Source of the DNA: an uncultured Prevotella sp.
Lineage (GTDB): Bacteria > Bacteroidota > Bacteroidia > Bacteroidales > Bacteroidaceae
DNA length: 51,159 nucleotides
Direction of reading: 5' to 3'
NCBI GenBank assembly: GCA_900552675.1
Contig: USAI01000005.1
Location: 1 to 51,159 of the forward strand
Positions 6,738 through 15,841 of this stretch are shown here, piece after piece (position 1 is the first letter of the stretch; the number at the start of each line of letters is the position of its first letter). Under the pieces are notes generated by a model. It saw nothing but the letters and a program-made list of their open reading frames with translations. It searched no databases and was not told the DNA's origin. Position numbers and translations under genes: made by a program.

Positions 6738-8720
6738 ATGGCTAAGACAATTAATTCAAGAATCCCCGAAGGCCCCGTGGCCGAGAAGTGGACCAACTAT
6801 AAAGCTCACCAGCGTTTGGTGAACCCCAAGAACAAACTGAAGCTCGACGTGATTGTGGTAGGTACAGGTCTGGCTGGTGCCAGCGCTGCTGCCAGCCTCG
6901 GCGAGATGGGCTTCCGCGTGCTTAACTTCTGTATTCAGGACTCACCCCGCCGTGCACACTCTATCGCTGCACAGGGTGGTATTAACGCTGCTAAGAACTA
7001 TCAGAACGACGGCGACTCTGTCTATCGCCTGTTCTACGATACAGTAAAGGGTGGCGACTATCGTGCTCGTGAGGCTAACGTATATCGTCTGGCAGAGGTG
7101 TCGAACAGCATCATCGACCAGTGCGTAGCTCAGGGCGTTCCTTTCGCTCGCGAATATGGTGGTATGCTGGCTAACCGTTCATTCGGTGGTGCACAGGTGT
7201 CACGTACCTTCTATGCTAAGGGTCAGACAGGCCAGCAGTTGCTGCTCGGTGCTTATTCAGCCCTGTCAAAGCAGGTTAACACTGGCCGCGTACAGCTGTA
7301 CACACGTTACGAGATGGAAGACGTGGTTATCGTTGATGGCCGCGCTCGTGGTATCATCGCCAAGAACCTCGTAAGCGGTAAGCTCGAGCGTTTCTCAGCC
7401 AACGCTGTAGTAATTGCTACTGGTGGCTATGGCAACACTTACTTCCTTTCTACCAACGCTATGGGTTGCAACTGTACAGCTGCTATCCAGTGCTACCGCA
7501 AGGGCGCTTACTTTGCTAACCCCTGCTACGTTCAGATTCACCCCACCTGTATCCCCGTACACGGCGACAAGCAGTCGAAGCTGACCCTTATGTCAGAGTC
7601 GTTGCGTAACGACGGCCGTATCTGGGTGCCCAAGAAGCTTGAAGATGCTAAGGCACTGCAGGCAGGCACCAAGAAGGGTTCAGACATTGCTGAAGAAGAT
7701 CGCGACTACTACTTGGAGCGTCGCTATCCCGCCTTCGGTAACCTCGTTCCCCGCGACGTGGCTTCACGTGCTGCCAAGGAGCGTTGCGACAAGGGCTACG
7801 GCGTAAACAACACAGGTCTGGCTGTGTTCCTCGACTTCTCTGAGTCAATCAACCGCCTCGGCATCGACGTTATTCGTCAGCGCTACGGCAACCTCTTCGA
7901 TATGTATGAGGAGATTACCGACGTTAACCCCGGCGAGCTGGCTAACGAAATCAATGGCGTGAAGTATTACAACCCGATGATGATCTACCCCGCTATCCAC
8001 TACACCATGGGTGGTATCTGGGTTGACTACGAGCTCATGACCTCTATCACAGGTCTGTTCGCTATCGGCGAGTGCAACTTCTCTGACCACGGTGCTAACC
8101 GTCTGGGTGCTTCGGCTCTGATGCAGGGTCTGGCCGATGGTTATTTCGTGCTGCCTTACACCATTCAGAACTACCTGGCCGACCAGGCTATCTGGCCCCA
8201 CATCCCCACCGACCGTCCCGAGTTTGAGGCTGCCGAGAAGGGCGTACAGGCAGAGATCGACCGCCTGATGAACATCAAGGGTAAGCGTTCTGTCGACTCT
8301 ATCCACAAGGAGCTGGGCCACGTAATGTGGGAGCACGTAGGTATGGGTCGTACCAAAGAGGGTCTGGAAGAGGGCATCAAGCTCATTCAGAAGATTCGCA
8401 AAGAGTTCAACACCAACCTCTTCATCCCTGGAGAGAAAGAAGGCTTGAACGTAGAGCTTGACAAGGCTATCCACTTGCGCGACTTTATCCTCATGGGCGA
8501 GCTGATCGCTCACGATGCTCTCTCACGCGAGGAATCATGCGGTGGCCACTTCCGCGAGGAGCATCAGACTCCCGAGGGCGAGGCTCAGCGCGACGACGAG
8601 AACTTCTTCTACGTAGGTTGCTGGGAATACAAGAACGACGACGAGACCGCTCCCGAGCTCATCAAGGAGCCGCTCGAGTATGAGGCAATCAAGGTACAGA
8701 CACGTAACTATAAGAACTAA
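6738..8720 (+). CDS. frdA: Fumarate reductase/succinate dehydrogenase flavoprotein subunit
   Basis: This 660-residue subunit holds the covalently bound FAD and the dicarboxylate site. The dinucleotide-binding segment V-V-G-T-G-L-A-G-A-S-A-A is at about residues 40-51. The flavin-linking histidine lies in R-R-A-H-S-I-A-A-Q-G-G, near residue 75. Substrate-binding and catalytic segments include H-P-T-C-I-P near 270, R-D-V-A-S-R-A near 335, and A-I-G-E-C-N-F-S-D-H-G-A-N-R-L-G-A-S-A-L near 437-456. It follows frdC by 37 bp and precedes frdB by 35 bp in one operon. The codons used are strongly biased, as in highly expressed genes, consistent with a major role in anaerobic energy metabolism. Confidence 0.96.
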   Translation: MAKTINSRIPEGPVAEKWTNYKAHQRLVNPKNKLKLDVIVVGTGLAGASAAASLGEMGFRVLNFCIQDSPRRAHSIAAQGGINAAKNYQNDGDSVYRLFYDTVKGGDYRAREANVYRLAEVSNSIIDQCVAQGVPFAREYGGMLANRSFGGAQVSRTFYAKGQTGQQLLLGAYSALSKQVNTGRVQLYTRYEMEDVVIVDGRARGIIAKNLVSGKLERFSANAVVIATGGYGNTYFLSTNAMGCNCTAAIQCYRKGAYFANPCYVQIHPTCIPVHGDKQSKLTLMSESLRNDGRIWVPKKLEDAKALQAGTKKGSDIAEEDRDYYLERRYPAFGNLVPRDVASRAAKERCDKGYGVNNTGLAVFLDFSESINRLGIDVIRQRYGNLFDMYEEITDVNPGELANEINGVKYYNPMMIYPAIHYTMGGIWVDYELMTSITGLFAIGECNFSDHGANRLGASALMQGLADGYFVLPYTIQNYLADQAIWPHIPTDRPEFEAAEKGVQAEIDRLMNIKGKRSVDSIHKELGHVMWEHVGMGRTKEGLEEGIKLIQKIRKEFNTNLFIPGEKEGLNVELDKAIHLRDFILMGELIAHDALSREESCGGHFREEHQTPEGEAQRDDENFFYVGCWEYKNDDETAPELIKEPLEYEAIKVQTRNYKN

Positions 8721-8755
8721 TTTCTCTTAGTTGACAACTTAAAAAGACAAAAACA

Positions 8756-9508
8756 ATGGCAAACATATCATTCACACTGAAGGTGTGGCGTCAGAACGGT
8801 CCTAAGGCACAGGGCCATTTCGACACATTTGAAATGAAGGATATCCCTACGGATACCTCATTCCTTGAAATGCTCGACATCCTGAACGAGCAGCTCATTG
8901 AAGAAGGCAAAGAGCCTTTCGTATTCGACCACGACTGCCGCGAGGGTATCTGCGGTATGTGCTCGCTCTACATCAACGGCCATCCCCACGGCCCCAACTC
9001 AGGTGCTACCACCTGTCAGCTCTACATGCGTAAGTTTAACGATGGCGACGTAATCACTGTTGAGCCTTGGCGTTCAGCAGCCTTCCCCGTTATCAAAGAC
9101 TGCATGGTAGACCGTTCCGCCTTCGATAAGATTATCCAGGCTGGTGGCTATGTAAGCGTGCGCACGGGTCAGCCCCAGGACGCTAACGCCATCCTCATCC
9201 CGAAGGAAGATGCCGACGAGGCTATGGACTGCGCTACCTGTATCGGTTGCGGCTGCTGCGTTGCTGCCTGCAAGAACGGTTCAGCTATGCTGTTCGTAAG
9301 CTCTAAGGTAAGCCAGCTGGCACTGCTGCCCCAGGGTCGCCCCGAGGCCGCTACCCGCGCCAAGGCAATGATTGCAAAGATGGAAGAGCTGGGCTTCGGT
9401 AACTGCACCAACACCCGCGCTTGCGAGGCTGAGTGCCCGAAGAACGAGTCGATTGCTAACATCGCTCGCCTGAACCGCGAGTTCATCAAAGCAAAGTTGG
9501 CTGATTAA
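8756..9508 (+). CDS. frdB: Fumarate reductase/succinate dehydrogenase iron-sulfur subunit
   Basis: This 250-residue subunit passes electrons between the heme subunit and the flavin. The N-terminal plant-ferredoxin-type domain binds [2Fe-2S] through C-R-E-G-I-C-G-M-C near residues 62-70 and a further C near residue 83. The C-terminal domain has two cysteine clusters: C-A-T-C-I-G-C-G-C-C-V-A-A-C near 159-172 and C-T-N-T-R-A-C-E-A-E-C-P near 217-228, suited to the [4Fe-4S] and [3Fe-4S] centres. It is the last gene of frdCAB and is followed 20 bp later by a strong intrinsic terminator. Confidence 0.96.
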   Translation: MANISFTLKVWRQNGPKAQGHFDTFEMKDIPTDTSFLEMLDILNEQLIEEGKEPFVFDHDCREGICGMCSLYINGHPHGPNSGATTCQLYMRKFNDGDVITVEPWRSAAFPVIKDCMVDRSAFDKIIQAGGYVSVRTGQPQDANAILIPKEDADEAMDCATCIGCGCCVAACKNGSAMLFVSSKVSQLALLPQGRPEAATRAKAMIAKMEELGFGNCTNTRACEAECPKNESIANIARLNREFIKAKLAD

Positions 9509-9528
9509 TCACTGATTAGTTAAATATT

Positions 9529-9579
9529 AAAAGCGGATGCCATGCACTACCCTTTGTGCTGCGCATCCGCTTTTTTTTT
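9529..9579 (+). terminator. Intrinsic terminator of frdCAB
   Basis: AAGCGGATGC at 9531-9540 pairs perfectly with GCATCCGCTT at 9563-9572, and the right arm runs into a tract of nine T. The stem is flanked by A and T runs, so it may work in both directions. Confidence 0.95.
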
Positions 9580-9818
9580 CGTCAGCCATAGTGGTCATAT
9601 TGTTTAGTGTTTTTATAATGTTTCAATGTTTACGGTTGCAAAGGTAGCGCCTTTTTCATGCTTTCTGTTTATAAAAAACGTGCCATGAAATGGAACGTTA
9701 ATTTGTAAAAAGCAAACCGTTTGTAAAAAACAGTTTGATTTGTGAGGTAAAAAGCAAAAAATGGTTCCCGAATTTTACTTTTTATTGTTTTGAGGGTCAT
9801 ATTATAAAAATGCTTTTT

Positions 9819-10718
9819 ATGAGAATACGATTATTAAGTTTATTATGTTTATTCATGCTGTTATCCTTTCAGTCGTTTGCCCAGGATGCTAACGACGAGG
9901 CGGTAACGTTTATAGGTTTGCAGCGCGACTTTGCGGGCGCTACATTAGGTTATCGTAAGGCCACGATTGAGGGTAAGGGCAGCGAAGGTAAGGCATTGGT
10001 GATATACTTGCATGGTGGGTCGAGTTGTGGCACTGACAATACCACACAGATGGCTGAACCAGGCATTGACTCGATAGCTCATTATTTGGTTAAGCAGCAG
10101 CTGTCGGCCGTGTTTGTGGTGCCCCAGTGTCCTGACCGTACGAAAGGTTGGGGTGGCATGGCCAAAAATGTGAAGGCGCTACTCGACTTTACAGTGCAAA
10201 CCGAAGGTATCGACCCCTCACGCATCTACCTATTTGGCGGATCGATGGGCGGCACGGGCACCTGGAAACTGTTGTCAACCTATCCTCACTATTTTGCAGC
10301 CGCCATGCCTTGTGCTGCCAATCCTAAGGGTATGAGTGCCGATAATGTTGCTACCACGCCAGTATATAATGTGATGGGTTTGGCCGATAAAATTATGGGG
10401 TCGGATGTGCGAGCCATCGCCGAGAGTTTTATTGCACAGTTGCAGCTGTTGGGCGATGATGTGAAGTATGAAACGGTGCCCGACTGGTCGCACGAAATCA
10501 CCTGTATTCAAAGCTACAGCACCGCTCGCCTTAACTGGGTGTTTGCTCACTCAAATGAGTTGGTAAATGGCATTGAGAGTGTTTATAGCGAAGGGCAGAC
10601 ATTGCCATCTGACGCGTCGGCCTCCGATGCTTGGTACACACTCATGGGTGTGCGTGTGTCGAAGCCTTCGGCCCCAGGACTGTACCTACATCATGGAAAG
10701 AAGGTAGTGGTAAAATAA
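9819..10718 (+). CDS. Secreted alpha/beta-hydrolase (esterase/lipase-like) with Prevotella-type C-terminal tail
   Basis: This protein of about 299 residues begins with a signal peptide (M-R-I-R-L-L-S-L ... S-F-A-Q). A start at 9810 would add only three residues; one at 9735 would put 25 unrelated residues before the signal and is rejected. The alpha/beta-hydrolase fold is shown by the oxyanion segment Y-L-H-G-G-S near residues 63-68 and the nucleophile elbow G-G-S-M-G-G with Ser142. Asp190 (G-L-A-D) and His225 (D-W-S-H-E) complete a probable triad. It resembles the dienelactone-hydrolase/feruloyl-esterase-like group of Bacteroidetes exoenzymes; the substrate is unknown. The last 27 residues (Y-T-L-M-G-V-R-V ... 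G-K-K-V-V-V-K) match the tail found on four other secreted proteins here. The 226-bp upstream gap shows no clear promoter. Confidence 0.85.
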   Translation: MRIRLLSLLCLFMLLSFQSFAQDANDEAVTFIGLQRDFAGATLGYRKATIEGKGSEGKALVIYLHGGSSCGTDNTTQMAEPGIDSIAHYLVKQQLSAVFVVPQCPDRTKGWGGMAKNVKALLDFTVQTEGIDPSRIYLFGGSMGGTGTWKLLSTYPHYFAAAMPCAANPKGMSADNVATTPVYNVMGLADKIMGSDVRAIAESFIAQLQLLGDDVKYETVPDWSHEITCIQSYSTARLNWVFAHSNELVNGIESVYSEGQTLPSDASASDAWYTLMGVRVSKPSAPGLYLHHGKKVVVK

Positions 10719-10749
10719 ACCTCTTCTTTGTCTGTTAAACAGCAATAAA

Positions 10750-11946
10750 TTATAACAGTTTCAGTCGGTACATCATTCCCAACTCAATGCGGTTAGTGTT
10801 ATAGTCAGACAGTTGGCTCTTCGTGCTATAAATATATTGTCGGCCTGTGTATGCCAAGAACAGGCGCAGGTCTTGCTGCTGTTTGCGTGCAGGATAATAT
10901 TCAATGCTGCCTACATATCCCAGCGCCTTTCGGTAGTTTTTAAACTGCTCGTTCTTTGTTAGACTGGCCGTTTCGTACATACCTTTCAGCACCAAGTTCC
11001 AGTTGTTAGCGCATTGCCAGAACATCTTTGTCACACATCCTTGGTACAGCACCTTGCCCACATGTAGGTTTGTGGCCGTGGGGTCGAGTGTGGCAGCCAT
11101 CTCTCGTGTGGCTATGCCCATGCGGTCGAGGTCGTCGTAAGTCATGTTATAGTCGAAGTACCATTGCAGCTTACTCAGGTTCAGCTTTTGGCCCAGTCGT
11201 AAAAAGCGGCTATATTTGTTTTTGGCCTGTGTGCGCAACGTGTACGACCATCGTGTTAGCAGTTTTCCGTCACAAAAGGTGCCGTTCCAGCCCACGTTGT
11301 AGCTTAAGAGGGCGTTGGCGGTTTCCAGCTTCTCAGTCGCCAGGGTGGGGGTGGCTGTAGCTGAAGAAGCCGTGGTAGCCGAAGCCGAGGCTACGCTTGT
11401 TCCGTTTGTTACGGTGGCGTCGGCGCCAAATTCTTCGTCCAGCTTGCCGTTGTAGGTGTTGCACACCTCGGCCGTAAACTGTTGGTTGGGGGTGGCGTTG
11501 AACAGCAGGTTGATGGCAGCCTTTGAACCGTCAACATTGTCTTCAATATCTGAAAATTGGTAGACAAACACTGTGGGCTCGTCATACTCGAATGATCCCA
11601 AAGCCTGGTTTTTCTTTCCGCCCTGTATAGCCCATTGCTCGTTTATCTTCCAGCCCACCATCATATAGTCAGTGGCTTTAGCAAAGCCATCTCCACCCAT
11701 GGCAGTAGCGTTTTTGTTCAGTCGGTGGCGAAAGCGGTAATACAGGTTATCCGTAAGATGCCCCTTCATCTCAACGCGCAGATGTCGGTTATAGAAGCGC
11801 GAGCTCCAGTTGCCTTCACGCGAGTCGTTGTTTATCTGAAAGCTGCCGGCATAGTTTATGTATAAATTGTGCTTTTGAGCTTGGCCCGTGGTGGGCAGTA
11901 TAGCCAATAGGGGTGTGAGAGCCAGTGTAGTGAGAATATGTTTCAT
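10750..11946 (-). CDS. Porin of the phosphate-selective porin O/P family
   Basis: This 398-residue protein starts at 11946 with a signal peptide (M-K-H-I-L-T-T-L-A ... T-G-Q-A-Q). A longer open frame upstream to 12291 has no signal and would overlap the MATE promoter, so it is not used. The mature part is rich in alternating polar and aromatic residues (L-Y-I-N-Y-A-G-S-F; L-Y-Y-R-F-R-H-R-L-N-K) and ends in hydrophobic residues (Y-R-L-K-L-L), as expected for an outer-membrane beta-barrel; the layout resembles the OprO/OprP-like porins of Bacteroidetes. A Ser/Ala/Thr-rich insertion at about residues 190-215 is probably an external loop. It converges on the esterase gene (31 bp gap) and diverges from the MATE gene. 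Ligand unknown. Confidence 0.75.
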   Translation of the reverse strand: MKHILTTLALTPLLAILPTTGQAQKHNLYINYAGSFQINNDSREGNWSSRFYNRHLRVEMKGHLTDNLYYRFRHRLNKNATAMGGDGFAKATDYMMVGWKINEQWAIQGGKKNQALGSFEYDEPTVFVYQFSDIEDNVDGSKAAINLLFNATPNQQFTAEVCNTYNGKLDEEFGADATVTNGTSVASASATTASSATATPTLATEKLETANALLSYNVGWNGTFCDGKLLTRWSYTLRTQAKNKYSRFLRLGQKLNLSKLQWYFDYNMTYDDLDRMGIATREMAATLDPTATNLHVGKVLYQGCVTKMFWQCANNWNLVLKGMYETASLTKNEQFKNYRKALGYVGSIEYYPARKQQQDLRLFLAYTGRQYIYSTKSQLSDYNTNRIELGMMYRLKLL

Positions 11947-12027
11947 AGTTTTATCTAAATCGTTATAAGAACTGAATGATGAGGTAACAAGGTTTTGTAA
12001 GTTTGAAATATTTTTTCTTTCTGCTTG

Positions 12028-12035
12028 CAAAATTA
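12028..12035 (-). promoter_or_regulatory. Promoter -7 element of the porin gene
   Basis: The minus strand reads TAATTTTG followed by CA, a good TAnnTTTG match about 82 nt upstream of the porin start. At 19 nt further upstream is AAAG rather than TTTG, so the -33 box is weak. Confidence 0.5.
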
Positions 12036-12218
12036 CAACCTTTTTTCCGAAAGTCTTTTTTATATTTTGAACAATAATTTGTAAAAAACTAACGTACCCC
12101 TGTTTTTTCCTTGGTGCCAGTGACGGCAAAAGCAAATAATTGTACAAAATACGTGCAAGCCCTAACGACCGATTTGGGTTAAACCGCTCAGCATAAATAG
12201 GGTGAAAAGAGGGCTGAA

Positions 12219-12250
12219 TTTGTGTGTTTGATAGAAAAATAGTATCTTTG
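12219..12250 (+). promoter_or_regulatory. Promoter of the MATE gene (leaderless or nearly so)
   Basis: TTTG at 12219-12222 and TATCTTTG at 12243-12250 are 20 nt apart, a good Bacteroidetes promoter. The predicted start of transcription falls at about 12256, which is the A of the MATE start codon, so the mRNA may have no leader. Confidence 0.7.
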
Positions 12251-12255
12251 TCGGT

Positions 12256-13611
12256 ATGACTAATTATTTTACCTCTATCCCCCGTACTCATTACTCATGC
12301 CTTGTACGTTTGGGCGTGCCTATTGTTGTGGGACAGTTGGGCACTGTAGTGTTAGGATTTGCCGATACACTGATGATTGGCCATCACAGTATGCAAGAGT
12401 TGGCGGCCGCCAGCTTCGTCAATGTGATGTTTACCCTTGTTGTTATTTTTGCCATGGGCTTCAGCTATGGCCTTACGCCCATTGTGGGCAACCATTATGG
12501 CCGCGGCGAGCACGAGGCCATTGGCAATGTGCTGCGTAACAGCATGGCTGCCAACACGGTGCTGTGTGCCTTGATGCTGGTGGTGTGTACGGCCTTTTAT
12601 ATGGGCCTTGACTATATGGGCCAGCCCACCGAACTGCTGCCGCTGATGCACCCTTACCTGTTGGTTAACATTGTGTCGTTGCCGTTTATGTGCTGGTTCA
12701 ACTGTTTCAAGCAGTTTTTTGATGGCATCACCCACACCCGCACCCCTATGTATGTTATTGTGGGCGGCAATGTGCTAAACATTGTGGGCAATGCCGTGCT
12801 CATTTATGGCTTGGGCCCATTTCCTGAGATGGGCTTGCTGGGTGCAGGTATATCTACGCTCTTTTCGCGTGTGATGATGTGTGTGGCCTTTGCTGTCATC
12901 TTCTTCTCTCTTCGCAAGTATCGTGTTTATCGCGATGCGTGCCTAAAGGGTAGCGTGAAGCGCGAAATGTTTGTTCGCCTGAACGCTTTGGGTTGGCCCG
13001 TAGCGCTACAGCTGGGTATGGAGACGGCGTCGTTCTCGCTGGCAGCCCTGTTTGTGGGCTGGATAGGCACCACAGCGTTGGCAGCCCATCAGGTGTCAAT
13101 CACGGTGTCGCAGGTGCTGTATCTGTTACATAGCGGCATGGCGTCGGCGGTGGCTGTGCGTGTGAGCTTTTTCCATGGTCAGCACGACCTTGTTGCTGTG
13201 CGGCAAACGGCTACGGCGGGCTTTCATATTGTGCTGTCTATCGCCCTGGTGCTTAGTGTGCCTATCTTTTTGCTGCGTAACCATATAAGCTATTGGTTTA
13301 CCTCGTCGACCGAGGTGAGCGTGCTGGTGGCGCAAACCGTTATTCCGCTCATCATCTACCAGTTTGGCGACACACTGCAATATACCTATGCCAATGCGTT
13401 GCGTGGCATCTCGCGCGTAAAGCCTATGATGTATGGCGCCTTTGTGGCCTATTTTTGTGTATCGTTGCCACTGAGCTGGCTTATGGGCATACACCTGGGC
13501 TATGGCCTCATAGGTGTGTGGTCGGGGTTCCCAGTGGGCCTTACCACGGCTGGCATGATCTATTATGTTTGCTTTAAGCGAGCGCTTGCTAAGGAGGCTT
13601 CGGGTTTTTAG
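12256..13611 (+). CDS. MATE family efflux transporter
   Basis: This 451-residue inner-membrane protein has about twelve hydrophobic segments in two halves, as in multidrug and toxic compound extrusion transporters that export cationic compounds with a Na+ or H+ gradient. Family-typical stretches include L-G-V-P-I-V-V-G-Q-L-G near residues 19-29, A-D-T-L-M-I-G near 36-42, F-G-D-T-L-Q-Y near 370 and P-L-S-W-L-M-G near 398. It resembles the NorM/DinF-like branch. The ATG at 12256 gives the normal length but coincides with the predicted transcription start. The gene converges on the DEAD-box helicase gene, with a long decamer hairpin between them. Confidence 0.9.
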   Translation: MTNYFTSIPRTHYSCLVRLGVPIVVGQLGTVVLGFADTLMIGHHSMQELAAASFVNVMFTLVVIFAMGFSYGLTPIVGNHYGRGEHEAIGNVLRNSMAANTVLCALMLVVCTAFYMGLDYMGQPTELLPLMHPYLLVNIVSLPFMCWFNCFKQFFDGITHTRTPMYVIVGGNVLNIVGNAVLIYGLGPFPEMGLLGAGISTLFSRVMMCVAFAVIFFSLRKYRVYRDACLKGSVKREMFVRLNALGWPVALQLGMETASFSLAALFVGWIGTTALAAHQVSITVSQVLYLLHSGMASAVAVRVSFFHGQHDLVAVRQTATAGFHIVLSIALVLSVPIFLLRNHISYWFTSSTEVSVLVAQTVIPLIIYQFGDTLQYTYANALRGISRVKPMMYGAFVAYFCVSLPLSWLMGIHLGYGLIGVWSGFPVGLTTAGMIYYVCFKRALAKEASGF

Positions 13612-13623
13612 CAATTAGGCTGG

Positions 13624-13750
13624 CTAAGCTTTTCTAAGCACTAAGCCTTACTAAGCACTAAGCCTTACTAAGCCTGGCTAGGCCTTTCTAAGCCCTTGGA
13701 GAAATTTCCCCTTGGCTTAGGTAGGCTTAGGCTGGCTTAGTAAGGCTTAG
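13624..13750. repeat. Decamer-built long inverted repeat between convergent genes
   Basis: CTAAGCCTTT-type decamers run from 13624 to 13697, interrupted by two 7-bp units CTAAGCA. They are then repeated in inverse orientation to 13750. The outer 17 bp CTAAGCCTTACTAAGCC at 13658-13674 pair perfectly with 13734-13750, and the stem continues imperfectly for another 20 bp around a loop near 13696-13713. It lies between the convergent MATE and helicase genes, where it could end transcription from both sides. Confidence 0.85.
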
Positions 13751-13779
13751 CTCTTTCTTATTTTATCTTATCTTTTTCT

Positions 13780-15741
13780 TTATTTCTTCTTCGGACGTCG
13801 TCTGGCCCATCCCTCTTCGCTGAAGTCGGGTTCTTCGCCTTTCAGCTGAGCGTTGTTGTGGTTAAAAAACTGTTTCCAATCGTCTTTTTTACCATTGTCT
13901 TTGAAGGCGGGAGCGTCGGTCTTGCGCTTCGACTTCTTCTCATAACGAGCAAAGCCGTTGTCGGCATCATCGTCGAAGGCGTTGCGGCCTCGGCGGCCTT
14001 TTCCTTCGCCTTTACGGCCCATTGTGTCGCCATTATGGCCCTTTCCTTCGCTTCTGCGGCCTTCTTTGCCTGCCGAGCGGGTATTTCCACCTGTACGGCT
14101 GTCGGCGTCGTTACAGCGCACACTACGGCCTCGGTAGGTAGCGCCGTCGAGCGCGTTCATTACCTTTTGGGCGTCTTGTTCGGGCACCTCGATGTAAGCA
14201 AACTTGCTCAGCAGGTCGATGTGTCCCACCTCTTGGCGTCCGTCAACGTGGCGATTGATAAACTGCATCACCTCGCCCGGATAGAAGCCATCGTTCTTGC
14301 CCAGGTTGATGAACAGGCGCTTAAAGCCAGCCTCGGCCTTGCGCGGTCCGCGTTGTCGGGTGGTGGCGCCGCCCTTGCCTCTTCCCTCGGCGTTGCGTGT
14401 GGCGCGGTCGTTGGTGGGCTTCAGTATCTCGGGTGCGTCGGCATAATATTTTAAGAAGCGTCCAAACTCGAGGCTTACAATCTTCTTTAAGATATCTTCT
14501 TTGTCAACATATTCGAAGTGGCGGTTAATGTCCTCCATGAAGGGGGCTATCTCGTCTTCATCAACGTCGGCCTTCTCAATCTCGTCAATGGCTTTATACA
14601 GCTGTTTGGTACAAATTTCTTTGGGGGTAGGCAGAGTTCCGTCCACAAAGTCTTTGCCTATCTCGCGCTCAATGTCGCGCACCTTGCGCTTTTCGCGTGA
14701 GTGTATGATGCTGATCGAGGTGCCTTTCTTGCCAGCGCGGCCTGTACGACCTGAGCGGTGTGTGTAGCTTTCAATGTCGTCGGGCAAGCCATAGTTTATC
14801 ACGTGTGTCAGGTCGTCAACATCCAGTCCGCGAGCCGCCACATCGGTAGCCACCAGCAGCTGTGTGAGGTGCTGACGAAACTTCTGCATGGTGAGGTCGC
14901 GTTGTTGCTGCGACAGGTCGCCGTGTAACGACTCGGCATTATATCCATCACGTATCAGCTTGTCGGCCACCTCTTGCGTTTCTTTCTTTGTACGGCAGAA
15001 GATGATGGCGAAGATGCGCGGATAGTAGTCGACGATGCGTTTCAGCGCCAGATATTTATCCTTTGCGTTCACCATATAGTAGATGTGGTTTACGCTCTCG
15101 GCGCCCTCGTTGCGCGAGCCCACCACAATCTCTTTAAAGTCGTGCAGATAGCTCTTGGCAATGCGTTCTATCTCGCGGCTCATGGTGGCCGAGAAGAGTA
15201 GGGTGTTGCGGTCGGCGGGCACGCCTTCAAAGATGGCGTTGATAGAGTCGGCAAAGCCCATGTTTAGCATCTCGTCGGCCTCGTCGAGCACCACGTTTTC
15301 TACGGCGTCGAGCTTTGCCACGCCACGGTTCATCAGGTCAATCAGTCGGCCTGGTGTAGCCACAATAATCTGTGCCCCATGTTTCAGGGTATGAATTTGG
15401 TCAACGATGCTGGTGCCGCCATATACGGCCACCACGTTTACGCCACGAATATATTTTGAAAAGTCTTTCAGGTCGTCGGCAATCTGTAGGCAGAGCTCAC
15501 GCGTAGGGCTGAGCACGATGGCCTGTGTGTGTCGTTGTGTGGGGTCGATGCGTTGCAGCAAAGGTATGCCAAAGGCGGCTGTTTTTCCTGTTCCTGTTTG
15601 TGCCAAGGCAATAACATCGTTACCGTGGCCCAGCAGGTACGGTATCACTTCTTCTTGTACGGGCATGGGATGTTCAAAGCCCAGCTCGGTAATGGCGCGT
15701 CGAATCTCTTCGTTTACGCCTAATTCTTCAAATGTCTTCAA
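13780..15741 (-). CDS. DEAD-box ATP-dependent RNA helicase (CsdA/DbpA-like)
   Basis: This 653-residue protein has all DEAD-box motifs in order: Q motif (F-E-H-P-M-P-V-Q), motif I A-Q-T-G-T-G-K-T near 46-53, P-T-R-E-L near 82, T-P-G-R near 130, D-E-A-D near 153-156, S-A-T near 184-186, and H-R-S-G-R-T-G-R near 332-339. After the RecA-like core comes a linker, then a DbpA-type RNA-recognition domain at about 470-550 (F-K-R-L-F-I-N-L-G-K ... A-Y-I-E-V), and a basic, Gly/Arg/Lys-rich tail of about 100 residues suited to loose RNA binding. Such enzymes act in ribosome assembly and mRNA turnover, often raised in the cold. A -7 promoter element lies upstream at 15834-15841. Confidence 0.95.
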   Translation of the reverse strand: MKTFEELGVNEEIRRAITELGFEHPMPVQEEVIPYLLGHGNDVIALAQTGTGKTAAFGIPLLQRIDPTQRHTQAIVLSPTRELCLQIADDLKDFSKYIRGVNVVAVYGGTSIVDQIHTLKHGAQIIVATPGRLIDLMNRGVAKLDAVENVVLDEADEMLNMGFADSINAIFEGVPADRNTLLFSATMSREIERIAKSYLHDFKEIVVGSRNEGAESVNHIYYMVNAKDKYLALKRIVDYYPRIFAIIFCRTKKETQEVADKLIRDGYNAESLHGDLSQQQRDLTMQKFRQHLTQLLVATDVAARGLDVDDLTHVINYGLPDDIESYTHRSGRTGRAGKKGTSISIIHSREKRKVRDIEREIGKDFVDGTLPTPKEICTKQLYKAIDEIEKADVDEDEIAPFMEDINRHFEYVDKEDILKKIVSLEFGRFLKYYADAPEILKPTNDRATRNAEGRGKGGATTRQRGPRKAEAGFKRLFINLGKNDGFYPGEVMQFINRHVDGRQEVGHIDLLSKFAYIEVPEQDAQKVMNALDGATYRGRSVRCNDADSRTGGNTRSAGKEGRRSEGKGHNGDTMGRKGEGKGRRGRNAFDDDADNGFARYEKKSKRKTDAPAFKDNGKKDDWKQFFNHNNAQLKGEEPDFSEEGWARRRPKKK

Positions 15742-15833
15742 TCTTTCGTGTTTTTTTGTTTCGCCTGATGTTTTTCGTCTGCCAGCACCAGCACGCTTCG
15801 CCCTGCGAAACTCGTATAAAAAATAATCGGGTG

Positions 15834-15841
15834 CAAAGTTA
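15834..15841 (-). promoter_or_regulatory. Promoter -7 element of the DEAD-box helicase gene
   Basis: The minus strand reads TAACTTTG followed by CACC, matching TAnnTTTG. It implies a leader of about 85 nt. No TTTG occurs at the standard distance. The box overlaps one arm of a GGTGCAA/TTGCACC inverted repeat, a possible operator. Confidence 0.5.

Noticed and set aside
9639..9646. Minus-strand promoter TACCTTTG between frdB and the esterase gene
   Set aside because: It would read only antisense into frdB through the terminator, has no -33 box, and no gene follows it.
11947..12291. N-terminal extension of the porin gene
   Set aside because: It lacks a signal peptide, covers the promoters of both divergent genes and even the MATE start codon; a clear signal peptide starts at 11946.
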